Part shown: positions 1 through 7,488 of the stretch, piece by piece | Numbering within the stretch: position 1 is the first letter of the stretch | Layout of the letters: the number at the start of each line of letters is the position of its first letter | NCBI GenBank assembly: GCA_003455655.1 | Contig: DMQP01000007.1 | Location: forward strand, 1 to 11,125 | Length of the DNA stretch: 11,125 bases | Reading direction: 5' to 3' | From: Treponema sp. | GTDB lineage: Bacteria > Spirochaetota > Spirochaetia > Treponematales > Treponemataceae | Translations under genes and position numbers: made by a program | Notes under the pieces: generated by a model | What the model was told of the DNA's origin: nothing | The model's input: the letters and a program-made list of their open reading frames with translations, nothing else | The model's database searches: none

Positions 1-856
1 TTGAGTTTTCAAAAGACAGCACTGAAGTAAAACTGCGGTTTTCTTGTACAGACGGAAGCCATGAAGCATTTGCAATCGTATCTTTATTACCTAAAGAAAC
101 CTGTTCGGGTTGAGTAATTTCTTTTCCATGCAAAAGGAACTGAGATACAGCCTGTTCGTTACCGCTTCGAATCCATAAGTCAGAGTCCATTGCCGTAAAA
201 GAACGCTCTGTGTTAATAACGGGTGTATGGGCAGTAGAAAAATGAATCTTTGTGCTTTCGCCAAGACAAGTGTCAAAGACTCCCTTAAGTGCATAGGTCT
301 GAACCGATTTACCAATGTTAATGCAGTAGACAGAAACACGCACCATATCAACCAGTGCCGATTTTGAATTTGAAGGAAGGAAGCTAAAATCTACAACCAC
401 ATAGGCTTTGTTGTTTATAGTATAAGCCATCTGTGCACCGTAAGGGGTAAGACGAGCTTCACTTTTTGCACCACCTGTTTTTGAAAGTTTATAGGCAGTG
501 CGCCCAATTCTTACAGAAAAGTAAGTCGAAGAAAATGAATCTACCGAAGAGAAAATGGGAACATCTGCTGCACCATCGCGTTTTGCGTAAATGCAGAAAG
601 TTCCTGTACTTCCGTTAAGCACTAAGCGAACAAGACCATTATTGATATCAACTTTTTTTTGGGGAACATATACCCAACCGGTATAAGGATCTGTTTTTTG
701 CTGAGCAGCAAAAGCTTCTGCTGTTCTTCGTGCTTTTTTTTCTTCTGCAGAAAGTTGGTCTGTTACACCGCTTGCACTTTTACAAGACACACAGATTGCC
801 ACAGTTAAAAAACAGAGACTAAGCAATGCGAGTAACTGTCTTTGTACGCGTTTCAT
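1..856 (-). CDS. Putative lipoprotein, unknown function (3' end beyond window)
   Basis: An open frame of 285 codons runs leftward from an ATG at 856 and leaves the window without a stop, so the C-terminus is missing. The start is fixed by a strong Shine-Dalgarno site (GGAGGGG) seven bases upstream. The N-terminus has basic residues, a hydrophobic stretch (residues 8-22) and a lipobox-like ICVSC with Cys25, so I infer a lipid-anchored envelope protein. After a charged linker (about 30-55) the protein is rich in Val, Tyr, Phe, Ser and Thr in short alternating stretches, suggesting a beta-rich extracytoplasmic domain. I do not recognise the family. It follows the exported TPR gene by 20 bp and is probably the third gene of the rpe operon. 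The call of lipoprotein is fairly sure; function is unknown. Confidence 0.8.
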   Translation of the reverse strand, partial: MKRVQRQLLALLSLCFLTVAICVSCKSASGVTDQLSAEEKKARRTAEAFAAQQKTDPYTGWVYVPQKKVDINNGLVRLVLNGSTGTFCIYAKRDGAADVPIFSSVDSFSSTYFSVRIGRTAYKLSKTGGAKSEARLTPYGAQMAYTINNKAYVVVDFSFLPSNSKSALVDMVRVSVYCINIGKSVQTYALKGVFDTCLGESTKIHFSTAHTPVINTERSFTAMDSDLWIRSGNEQAVSQFLLHGKEITQPEQVSLGNKDTIANASWLPSVQENRSFTSVLSFENS

Positions 857-876
857 GGTATTCCCCTCCACTTACC

Positions 877-1833
877 TTACTGACCCTGCTGTTGAGAAAG
901 TCGCTGTATAAGAAGGCGTTCAACTAAGTCTGCCTTTTCTTTTAATTCTGCCAGCGAACGGGCGGTATTCTGCAGTTCATTTTTATCGGTATCATCAGAA
1001 TATGATGTAGAAGATTCTGTCTCTGTGTATTCAGCAGTTTCAGAAGAAGCGCTTGTAACAGGCTTTTGTGCCAGTTCTGCTTCAAGTTCTGCAATACGCT
1101 GACTTGCTGTTTGAAGTTCACGACGAAGGGATGTTATGTCATCTGTCTGATACTGACGCAACTGACGCTCATATTCTTCACGAGCAGAAAGGGACTCTTC
1201 ACCTGTCATTTTAAGCAGATAGAGCAGTTTTTCTTCTCGTTCATGCTGAGCAATGAGAGAAAGCTTAAACTGAGCATCACTTACTTTTTCGTCATCAGGA
1301 AATTCTGACACTACTCGTTCGTACAAAGAGCGGGCGGTATCGTATCCGTAATCATCAAAAAAACATTCGGCAATCCAGTAGAGCGCTGAGGCATACAGTA
1401 CATGACCAGGATTCTGATGGCAAAAATCACTAAGAACAATAACAGCATCATCGTTGCGATTCAAAAAGTGAAGTGCTCTTCCCTTTTGATACTGAACATA
1501 AGGAGCTAAAGGACTGTCAGAAAAGCGCGTTAAAAATGTATCACAGTCAGACAATGCGGAACGGTAATCTTGTGCATACATTTGGCTGTTAACTAGCATA
1601 AACCAAGCATCAGCAGTAGAAAGAGAAGCATCAGTAAGAGCACGGCGCAAAAACAGAGTTGCACTATTCCAATCGCCATCACGGTATGAAACAAGAGCCT
1701 GTCGGTATGCAGATTCTGCACTCACGCTGGAAGTTGAAAGCGAAACCGACAAAGCGGGTTTTGCAATTGCACAGGGAACAGTAAGTAAAAGCAGACATAA
1801 ACAGAACACAGAATGTTTTTTCAGAACTTCCAT
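877..1833 (-). CDS. Exported TPR protein with C-terminal coiled coil
   Basis: A 318-residue protein with a signal peptide (hydrophobic residues 9-23, likely signal peptidase I cleavage after AIA, residue 24). Cys21 is preceded by Pro, so it is not a good lipobox. Residues 41-195 contain four to five TPR-type helical hairpins, with segments such as GDWNSATLFLRRAL (53-66) and GYDTARSLYERVVSEFP (163-179), resembling the repeats of BamD and CpoB/YbgF. Residues 216-255 and 284-313 are heptad-rich coiled coil, split by a Ser/Thr/Glu linker (258-282). CpoB has its coiled coil at the N-terminus, so this order is reversed. It is probably a periplasmic scaffold for envelope assembly, but the partner is unknown. 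The ATG has a strong AGGGGAG site and overlaps the end of rpe by 13 bp, implying translational coupling. Confidence 0.85.
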   Translation of the reverse strand: MEVLKKHSVFCLCLLLLTVPCAIAKPALSVSLSTSSVSAESAYRQALVSYRDGDWNSATLFLRRALTDASLSTADAWFMLVNSQMYAQDYRSALSDCDTFLTRFSDSPLAPYVQYQKGRALHFLNRNDDAVIVLSDFCHQNPGHVLYASALYWIAECFFDDYGYDTARSLYERVVSEFPDDEKVSDAQFKLSLIAQHEREEKLLYLLKMTGEESLSAREEYERQLRQYQTDDITSLRRELQTASQRIAELEAELAQKPVTSASSETAEYTETESSTSYSDDTDKNELQNTARSLAELKEKADLVERLLIQRLSQQQGQ

Positions 1834-2453
1834 GACAACTCCCCTTTGAAAAAAGATGAACCGGAAACGACTATGTCTGTTCCCGCAGAAAGTACATCAT
1901 TGACCGTCTTTTGATTAACCCCACCGTCAACAGAAATTTTAAACGAAAGCCCTTTTTCTGTGCGTAATTGTACCAACTGACGAACTTTATCTACACAGTA
2001 GGGAATAAGAGACTGTCCACCCCAACCAGGATTTACAGTCATAACAAGAATAAGATCTGCAAGGGGAAGTATGTGTTCCAAAACACTAACAGGCGTAGAA
2101 GGACAAATAGCAACTCCTGCTTTTTTACCATCAGCATGAATTTTTTGAATACACAAGTCTGAATGAGCAGTCGCTTCGTAATGAAAAGTAATCCAGTCAG
2201 CACCAGCTTCAATAAAAGAATCAATTGCAGCCTGAGGATTTTCAATCATGAGGTGAACATCAAAAGGCAGCTTTGTTCGAGAACGAATGCTTTTTATAAC
2301 CGACTGTCCGTATGTTATAGGAGGAACAAAATGTCCGTCCATTACATCTATGTGAACGGCACCACTTCCAGCGGATTCTATAACAGACAAAGCCCCCGCC
2401 AAATCAGAAAAATCAGCGGAAAGCAAAGACGGAGACAAAATAGGTGTGCTCAT
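1821..2453 (-). CDS. rpe: Ribulose-phosphate 3-epimerase
   Basis: This cytoplasmic TIM-barrel enzyme interconverts D-ribulose 5-phosphate and D-xylulose 5-phosphate in the pentose phosphate pathway. The 210-residue length is normal to slightly short. Family motifs appear in order: ILSPSLLSADF (5-15), HIDVMDGHFVPP (34-45), DVHLM (65-69), VNPGWGGQ (140-147), VDGGVN (175-180) and VSGSSFF near the C-terminus. Expected metal ligands His34, Asp36, His67 and Asp176 are present, with Asp36 and Asp176 also the acid/base pair, so it should be active. The usual Phe in the phosphate-binding GQ(K/S)F segment is Leu here, and the tail ends soon after the last strand. It is the first gene of a minus-strand operon with two envelope genes. 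Its promoter sits so close that the transcript may start at the ATG. Confidence 0.95.
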   Translation of the reverse strand: MSTPILSPSLLSADFSDLAGALSVIESAGSGAVHIDVMDGHFVPPITYGQSVIKSIRSRTKLPFDVHLMIENPQAAIDSFIEAGADWITFHYEATAHSDLCIQKIHADGKKAGVAICPSTPVSVLEHILPLADLILVMTVNPGWGGQSLIPYCVDKVRQLVQLRTEKGLSFKISVDGGVNQKTVNDVLSAGTDIVVSGSSFFKGELSWKF

Positions 2454-2459
2454 TCTTCT

Positions 2460-2488
2460 ATAATAACCTATAAATCACTTTACAGCAA
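2460..2488 (-). promoter_or_regulatory. Promoter of the rpe operon, possibly leaderless
   Basis: Read on the minus strand, TTGCTG (2488-2483) is followed after 17 bp by TATTAT (2465-2460). Counting seven bases from the -10 box places +1 at 2453, the A of the rpe ATG. Only a weak purine run (AGAAGA), abutting the ATG, could act as a ribosome binding site. Identified by eye. Confidence 0.5.
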
Positions 2489-2493
2489 GTACT

Positions 2494-2577
2494 TGAAGTT
2501 GGTGCTGGTTAAGTCTCTGACATGAAAATTACTTCCCTGTAATTTTCATGTCGCACCAACTTCACAGAAGTTGGTGC
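2494..2577. repeat. Compound inverted/direct repeat with alternative pairings
   Basis: A perfect 14-bp inner stem (2519-2532 with 2539-2552, loop TTCCCT) is enclosed by a perfect 12-bp outer stem (2494-2505 with 2553-2564) with a one-sided 13-nt bulge. A 23-bp direct repeat starts at 2495 and again at 2567, copy to copy identical. Because of the second copy, 2553-2563 can pair either back with 2495-2505 or forward with 2567-2577 (11 bp, loop ACA). It is unclear whether this works as RNA or DNA or is debris of a mobile palindrome. Confidence 0.8.
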
Positions 2578-2594
2578 TGGTTAAGTCTCCCAAC

Positions 2595-2694
2595 GCGGCA
2601 CGGATGCCGCATCAATTGCTTAGCTTTATAACCTGCGAGTTTTTGCTATGCAAAAACTCGCAGGCAAAAAAGTACACGGAGGTACTTTTTTGCC
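2595..2694. repeat. Three further tandem hairpins in the same intergenic region
   Basis: Three perfect inverted repeats follow each other: a 6-bp GC stem (2595-2600 with 2605-2610, loop CGGA); a 15-bp stem (2632-2646 with 2650-2664, loop TAT); and a 13-bp stem (2663-2675 with 2682-2694, loop ACGGAG) containing A6 in one arm and T6 in the other. The last two share bases 2663-2664. The last arm ends 3 bp before a -35 box. The A6/T6 hairpin could be a weak bidirectional terminator, but only four GTAC pairs lie above the A/T tract. Confidence 0.75.
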
Positions 2695-2697
2695 CCC

Positions 2698-2727
2698 TTG
2701 ACACAATTTACAAAAACCCTGTATAAA
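2698..2727 (+). promoter_or_regulatory. Upstream sigma70-type promoter for the TPR-greA operon
   Basis: A consensus TTGACA (2698-2703) is followed after 18 bp by TATAAA (2722-2727). A transcript from about 2734 would have a leader of roughly 58 nt, but that leader contains no Shine-Dalgarno site before the ATG at 2793. Confidence 0.6.
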
Positions 2728-2754
2728 GTACCCCCTCTTATTACTAAAATCTCA

Positions 2755-2782
2755 TTGACTAAAATTCATATTTCTGTAATAC
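2755..2782 (+). promoter_or_regulatory. Proximal promoter for the TPR-greA operon, near-leaderless
   Basis: TTGACT (2755-2760) lies 16 bp before TAATAC (2777-2782). Predicted +1 falls around 2789-2790, three or four bases before the ATG. With the upstream promoter this makes a tandem pair. Confidence 0.45.
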
Positions 2783-2792
2783 TGTCACTATC

Positions 2793-3722
2793 ATGGGCAT
2801 TCATTCCGATTCTGCATTGGCACAGGCATATTCTTTAGTTGAAACGGCGCATCCTTCTCAGGCCCGCGTCATTCTTGAAGAAGCCATTACCGGTGACATA
2901 GACAACGCAGAACTGGTCTTTGCCATCAAGAGCTGCACTTTTTGGGCTCAGGTTATGGAAGAACGAGGAGATCGTGACAGTTACGAATACGGCGAACTTC
3001 TGGTAAACCGCTGGAAAAAGTACACGGTCATTATCGACCACGAAGAAGAGTCTTTCGACAAAACCGTCTACTCCTTCCGAAAGGGTGTGTTTTCCCTCGC
3101 TTTGGAACAGTACCAAAATGCCAGTGACCAACATGATGAACAAATGCACGCAGAACTGTGTCGTAAACAGGGGCTCTGTTACAAACGTTTGGGTTCATAC
3201 GAAAAAGCCCTCGATTGCCTTGCAGAAGCATGTAAAATTCACGAACCTTCTGCTCCGCTCATTGCCGAACTGGCAGACTGTTACGACTTATGTGGAGAAA
3301 CAGCCCGTGCAAAACTTTTGTTCCGTGAAGCATTTTTTGTAGACGCACAGAAAGTTAATCTTGACTTTTTGGATTCACCGCTCATTTCCGTTGTGATTGA
3401 GCACACAAAAAAAGAAGGTTACACGGGAGATGCCTTGCAGGAATGGATTCCTGTATACGGGGTTCTTATCCATGTACTTGATAAAAAGAGAGAGTTACGC
3501 GCCGTTGAGGTAGGCAGATTAAAACAGGAAATTTTTGCGCGAGAAAACGAACTCAAAGATCCTGCAAATAGCGAGGAACTAATCAAACCTCGGTTATTAA
3601 ATCTGTACTTTTGGCTCATCGACCACCTAACAGCTTCAAAAGAGCCACTGTCAAAGATGAATGAAGTCCTGCTCAGAATAAAACAACTTGATCAGGAAAT
3701 TCATGCACAGTATGTAAAATAA
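2793..3722 (+). CDS. Cytoplasmic TPR protein, first gene of greA operon
   Basis: A 309-residue, mostly helical protein without signal peptide or membrane segment. Two TPR-like units are clear: residues about 120-150 (LCRKQGLCYKRLGSYEKALD) and 154-187 (ELADCYDLCGETARAKLLFREAF). The N-terminal 20-60 also looks like a degenerate helical repeat, and 232-256 is a charged, possibly coiled-coil helix. It probably binds another protein; no catalytic motif is visible. I know no named family. The ATG at 2793 is the only available start, since the frame is closed by TAA at 2760, yet no Shine-Dalgarno site precedes it; the nearby promoter suggests a very short leader. It lies 33 bp upstream of greA, whose own extension is TPR-like, so a shared role with RNA polymerase is possible but inferred only from position. 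Confidence 0.85.
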   Translation: MGIHSDSALAQAYSLVETAHPSQARVILEEAITGDIDNAELVFAIKSCTFWAQVMEERGDRDSYEYGELLVNRWKKYTVIIDHEEESFDKTVYSFRKGVFSLALEQYQNASDQHDEQMHAELCRKQGLCYKRLGSYEKALDCLAEACKIHEPSAPLIAELADCYDLCGETARAKLLFREAFFVDAQKVNLDFLDSPLISVVIEHTKKEGYTGDALQEWIPVYGVLIHVLDKKRELRAVEVGRLKQEIFARENELKDPANSEELIKPRLLNLYFWLIDHLTASKEPLSKMNEVLLRIKQLDQEIHAQYVK

Positions 3723-3755
3723 ACGGTTAGAGTTACAGACAAAGAGGAGAACACT

Positions 3756-6530
3756 ATGTCAGAAGAGCTTGTAAGTTCTGTTCAGGAAATGCTTAAACAG
3801 GAAACATGGACCCGTGCTGCAATCAGCAACTACACCAAAAACAATCTGCAGGAATTGTCAACAATTCTTGACAAAGCACGCAGCCAAGACTGTGAAGATC
3901 AGATCAAGGCTATTTGTGATGAACTGCTTTCACACAACAAGGACAGCATTGCAGCTCTTTACCTGTCAGGCATGATTGCTCTGCGTAAGGGTTCTCTTGA
4001 CAACAGCGCACTCGTTACCATTGTTGATACCTTTGAAAAGAACCACAAAGACACACTTATTGAATACATGTGTAATTCAATTCTTGCAGAAGATCCTTCA
4101 AACATGTTTGCACTGCGCAAACTGGCAGACTTCTACAAGGCAAATAACGACGACCGTCTTTGGGAAGTTTACGAAACAATTGTTCGCTTGGACTTAGAAG
4201 AAGCAGACATTGCTCGTATTCTTGCAGAACGTGCAGAAACTCAGGGCAACCAGGAACGCGCCATTAGCTACTACAAAAAAGCTTTGCAGCGTTTTACTTC
4301 TGCAAAAAATGCAAGCGCTATCAAAGAAGTATGGTCAAAACTCTTGACTCTTATTCCCGAACAGACCAGTTACTTTATGACTGCACAGCGCAAAATCGCA
4401 AAATCAATTGGCGACATTAAATCTGCTGAACTTTTGCGCGATCTGTATCAGTACAACAAAAACACTGCTTCTCAGAGCAATACAAAAATTGACACTGCTA
4501 TCAACATTCTTAAAACAATGTTGGAAATTGACAACAAAGACAGCTGGGCTCGCAAAGAAATCGTAGAATGTTTCAAAATCAAATATGCCGATAATTCTCG
4601 TCTTGAAGATCACATCCGCGATTCAAACTTGAATCAGAGTTTCCGCAATGTATTCGAAGCTATTGCAGACTTTGAAAAACACATTGCCTTCGATTCAGGA
4701 AGTTATGTATTCCACCGCAGTTGGGGTGTTGGTATTATCCGCAAAGTACAGGGCGACAAACTTACTATCAACTTCGGAAAGAAGGGCGGCATTCACGAAA
4801 TGACACTCAAGATGGCAGTTGATGCACTGACTCCTCTTGCAAAAGATCACATTTGGGTTTTGAAAAAAACAATGAAACCCGAAGAGCTTGCTAAAAAAAT
4901 TAAAGCAGAACCTGCATGGGCTCTCGAAAAAATTATCCGCAGTTTTGAAGGTGGCTGTGACGACAAACGCATTAAAGCAGAACTGGTTGACACTCCCGCA
5001 GACGAAGCAAAACATATCCGCGGAGTTAAACGTATTCTTACACCTGGTGAATGGACCAGCTGGCATGCAAAGGCACAGAACGAACTTGCAAAGAATCCTA
5101 AGTTTGATGTTTCTCCGACAAACCGTGATATTCACATTGTTCGCGACACCGATGCAACTCCCGAAGAACGCTTAGCTAACGAATTCAAGGCAGAAAAAGA
5201 CTTCTTCCAACGTCTGGACATTCTTATGCGCTATGTTAACGACGACAGCACAGACAAGAGCGATGAACCCTTCAGCGACATGGTTGCTTACTTTGCAAGC
5301 TATGTAAAAGCATTCTCTTCTGTAAAAAAAGAAACCGTTGCCTCTTACCTTGCCATTCAGCGCATTACAAAACTGCTGCCCAGTATGGAAAACCCAGCAA
5401 ACTTTACATTCGCACAACTGTATGGCGACATTGACGACCCCTGCCAGATGTACACAGAACTTGAAGACACAAAGAACACACATCTCAAGGAAGACTTTAT
5501 TACAAATGTGCGCAATCTTCCTGACTGGGACAGCCAGTATGTACGCCTCTTCCCCACTGTTCTTAAAAAGAATTTGCTTGAAACCTTAGTTGCTTCTGGA
5601 AAGACAGACAAAGTTGAACGCTTAGTTCAAGACAGTTTCTCTGACTACCGCAACAACCGTGAAGCAGTACTCTTCTTCTTCCGTGAAAGCCGCGATGAAG
5701 AATGGTTCAAGAATGTAAACATCAGTTTCGAAAAACAGATTGCAACCTTAGTAAACATTATTTCACTCTGCTACCGCGAAATTGACAATCATGTTAACAC
5801 TGTTGCAAACAAAAAAATCTGTAACGAAGCAGAACGCTTGCTCTTTGAATCAAAAGGTGCAGACGGCGAAAAGAAAAACATTGTTCTTGATTACATGCTG
5901 CAAAACGACACACAAACCATTGACCGCATGTACACTATGATTAATGACGTCAAGAACCTGGATGCAAAGTATAAGTCAAAACTGCGTAACGGAATTCTTG
6001 CAAAACATCCTGACTTTAAGTTCCAGGAAGCAGAAACAAAACAGGAAGCACCTAAGGGACTTCAAGTTACAGGCGCAATGCTCGAAAAGAAACGTGCAGA
6101 AGCAGAACAAATTGAAAAGGTTGAACTTCCCGCAATTGCAGAAGAAGTTTCTGAAGCACGTGCAAAGGGTGACTTGAAAGAAAACGCAGAATACTCTGCT
6201 GCAAAAGAAAAGCAGGCTATTCGCAACCAGCAGTTAAAGCAGCTTAAAGAAGAAATTTCTCGTGCGGTTATCTTTGACCCCACCACAATTTCTGGAACAA
6301 TTGTTTCTTTTGGTACAACCGTTTCTTTGCATGACAACAAGACAAACACCGATGTTACTTACACCATTCTGGGACCTTGGGAATCAGATCCAGATACAGG
6401 TGTTATTTCTTACCTGTCACCTTTGGGAGACAACTTGCTTGATGCTAAAGTAGGCGACAACCTGCGCTTTACCATCAACGAGCGTGAGTTTGACTACACA
6501 GTAACAAACATTACTGCAGCAAAACTGTAA
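3756..6530 (+). CDS. greA: GreA transcription elongation factor with a ~765-residue N-terminal extension
   Basis: GreA enters the RNA polymerase secondary channel and stimulates cleavage of backtracked transcripts. Residues about 768-924 form a complete GreA of usual size: an N-terminal coiled coil whose tip GDLKENAEY (805-813) keeps the acidic pair Asp806 and Glu809 (E. coli Asp41/Glu44), then the globular C-terminal domain (about 845-924). The first ~312 residues are helical with TPR-like pieces such as GNQERAISYYKKALQRF (from about 163). Residues 313-365 resemble a small Tudor/KOW barrel (SYVFHRSWGVGII at 316-328). Residues 366-765 are mostly helical and unassigned. Ordinary GreA is about 158 residues; long forms are, as I recall, typical of spirochaetes, so this is not a recent fusion. 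The start is supported by a GAGGAGA site (3744-3750). The frame is continuous and uses codons like its neighbours. Confidence 0.93.
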   Translation: MSEELVSSVQEMLKQETWTRAAISNYTKNNLQELSTILDKARSQDCEDQIKAICDELLSHNKDSIAALYLSGMIALRKGSLDNSALVTIVDTFEKNHKDTLIEYMCNSILAEDPSNMFALRKLADFYKANNDDRLWEVYETIVRLDLEEADIARILAERAETQGNQERAISYYKKALQRFTSAKNASAIKEVWSKLLTLIPEQTSYFMTAQRKIAKSIGDIKSAELLRDLYQYNKNTASQSNTKIDTAINILKTMLEIDNKDSWARKEIVECFKIKYADNSRLEDHIRDSNLNQSFRNVFEAIADFEKHIAFDSGSYVFHRSWGVGIIRKVQGDKLTINFGKKGGIHEMTLKMAVDALTPLAKDHIWVLKKTMKPEELAKKIKAEPAWALEKIIRSFEGGCDDKRIKAELVDTPADEAKHIRGVKRILTPGEWTSWHAKAQNELAKNPKFDVSPTNRDIHIVRDTDATPEERLANEFKAEKDFFQRLDILMRYVNDDSTDKSDEPFSDMVAYFASYVKAFSSVKKETVASYLAIQRITKLLPSMENPANFTFAQLYGDIDDPCQMYTELEDTKNTHLKEDFITNVRNLPDWDSQYVRLFPTVLKKNLLETLVASGKTDKVERLVQDSFSDYRNNREAVLFFFRESRDEEWFKNVNISFEKQIATLVNIISLCYREIDNHVNTVANKKICNEAERLLFESKGADGEKKNIVLDYMLQNDTQTIDRMYTMINDVKNLDAKYKSKLRNGILAKHPDFKFQEAETKQEAPKGLQVTGAMLEKKRAEAEQIEKVELPAIAEEVSEARAKGDLKENAEYSAAKEKQAIRNQQLKQLKEEISRAVIFDPTTISGTIVSFGTTVSLHDNKTNTDVTYTILGPWESDPDTGVISYLSPLGDNLLDAKVGDNLRFTINEREFDYTVTNITAAKL

Positions 6531-6549
6531 GGCTAAAACGGGGAAGACA

Positions 6550-7485
6550 ATGCCTGTCACAAGGGAGTCATACGAACAGCTGAGTCAAAATGTGGGCATG
6601 CTACATGCGTCAACAAACATTGGCGTCATACAGTCTGCCGGCAAACTGTACTTAATTGACAGTTTAGACACAGACGATGCCGCTGAAGAAATTCTTGAGG
6701 CCTTAGACTCGCTCTTCCCTGGCTTACCAGTAGCTGCAATACTTAACACTCACTCACACGCAGATCATGTGGGCGGTAACGCATACATTGTACATGCAAC
6801 AGGAGCACAAGTGTGGGCAACTCGTGCCGCTCAAAAATCAATTGAATATCCAGAACTACAAAGCACACTCATTTGGGGAGCAAAACCCTTTAACCGCCTG
6901 TTAACTCCTTTTTACAAAGCAGAAACTTCACGCGTAGACCGATTTTTAGACGAAGAACCAACTGCCTTTGAAAATGTAGGCATTCAAGTTATTGCACTTC
7001 CAGGTCACTATGCCGATGAAACAGGACTTTTAGTTCATGATGCATCAGATGGAAAAACAATTTTCTTTTTAGGAGACGCACTCTTCGGAACCGAAATGCT
7101 CAAAAAGTATTGGATTCCCTTTATGACAGACCCTGCCCTCTTCCGTGATTCAGTAGAAAAGATAGAAAACACACCAGCAGATTTATACATACCGTCACAT
7201 GGACTTGCGCACACAGAAAAAACAATTCATGAAATTGCCGAACTAAACAAAATGGTAACGCTTGAAACAGAAACACTTATTCGCAACTTATTACGAAAAG
7301 GGCCTCTGTCTGCAGAAGAACTTTTAAAACAAGTTGCCGACTATGCAGAAATAAAACTGGGACTGGGTCAATTTTTGCTTATAGGTTCAACCCTCAGATC
7401 TTTTTTATCTAGCATGAACAACAGAGGTCTTGTTTCTTACGAATTTGAAAACAACCGCATGCTTTGGTATGCAAAACAAAACTAA
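6550..7485 (+). CDS. Metallo-beta-lactamase-fold hydrolase
   Basis: A 311-residue cytoplasmic protein of the MBL superfamily. The full binuclear metal set is visible: THSHADHVGG (67-76) gives His68, His70, Asp72 and His73; PGHYADE (151-157) gives His153; LGDALFG (174-180) gives Asp176; PSHG (215-218) gives His217. It should therefore be an active metallohydrolase. Residues about 235-311 form a helical/winged-helix-like tail (GPLSAEELLKQVADY, 251-265), the arrangement seen in LACTB2-type and related MBL proteins. Substrate is unknown; thioester, RNA and lactone hydrolases all share this fold. It starts 19 bp after greA with a GGGGAAG site and is probably the last gene of that operon. Its stop lies 3 bp from the convergent deoC stop, with no room for a terminator between them. 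Confidence 0.88.
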   Translation: MPVTRESYEQLSQNVGMLHASTNIGVIQSAGKLYLIDSLDTDDAAEEILEALDSLFPGLPVAAILNTHSHADHVGGNAYIVHATGAQVWATRAAQKSIEYPELQSTLIWGAKPFNRLLTPFYKAETSRVDRFLDEEPTAFENVGIQVIALPGHYADETGLLVHDASDGKTIFFLGDALFGTEMLKKYWIPFMTDPALFRDSVEKIENTPADLYIPSHGLAHTEKTIHEIAELNKMVTLETETLIRNLLRKGPLSAEELLKQVADYAEIKLGLGQFLLIGSTLRSFLSSMNNRGLVSYEFENNRMLWYAKQN

Positions 7486-7488
7486 GTT

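Noticed and set aside
91..351. 86-codon minus-strand frame
   Set aside because: It is out of frame with, and inside, the lipoprotein gene, which has the strong ribosome binding site and signal sequence.
2494..2694. CRISPR array
   Set aside because: Repeats are not regularly spaced, there are only two direct copies, the rest are different palindromes, and no cas gene is nearby.
2663..2694. A6/T6 hairpin as a terminator
   Set aside because: The stem is mainly A-T with a four-pair GTAC top, no plus-strand gene lies upstream of it, and rpe is transcribed away from it, so there is nothing for it to terminate.
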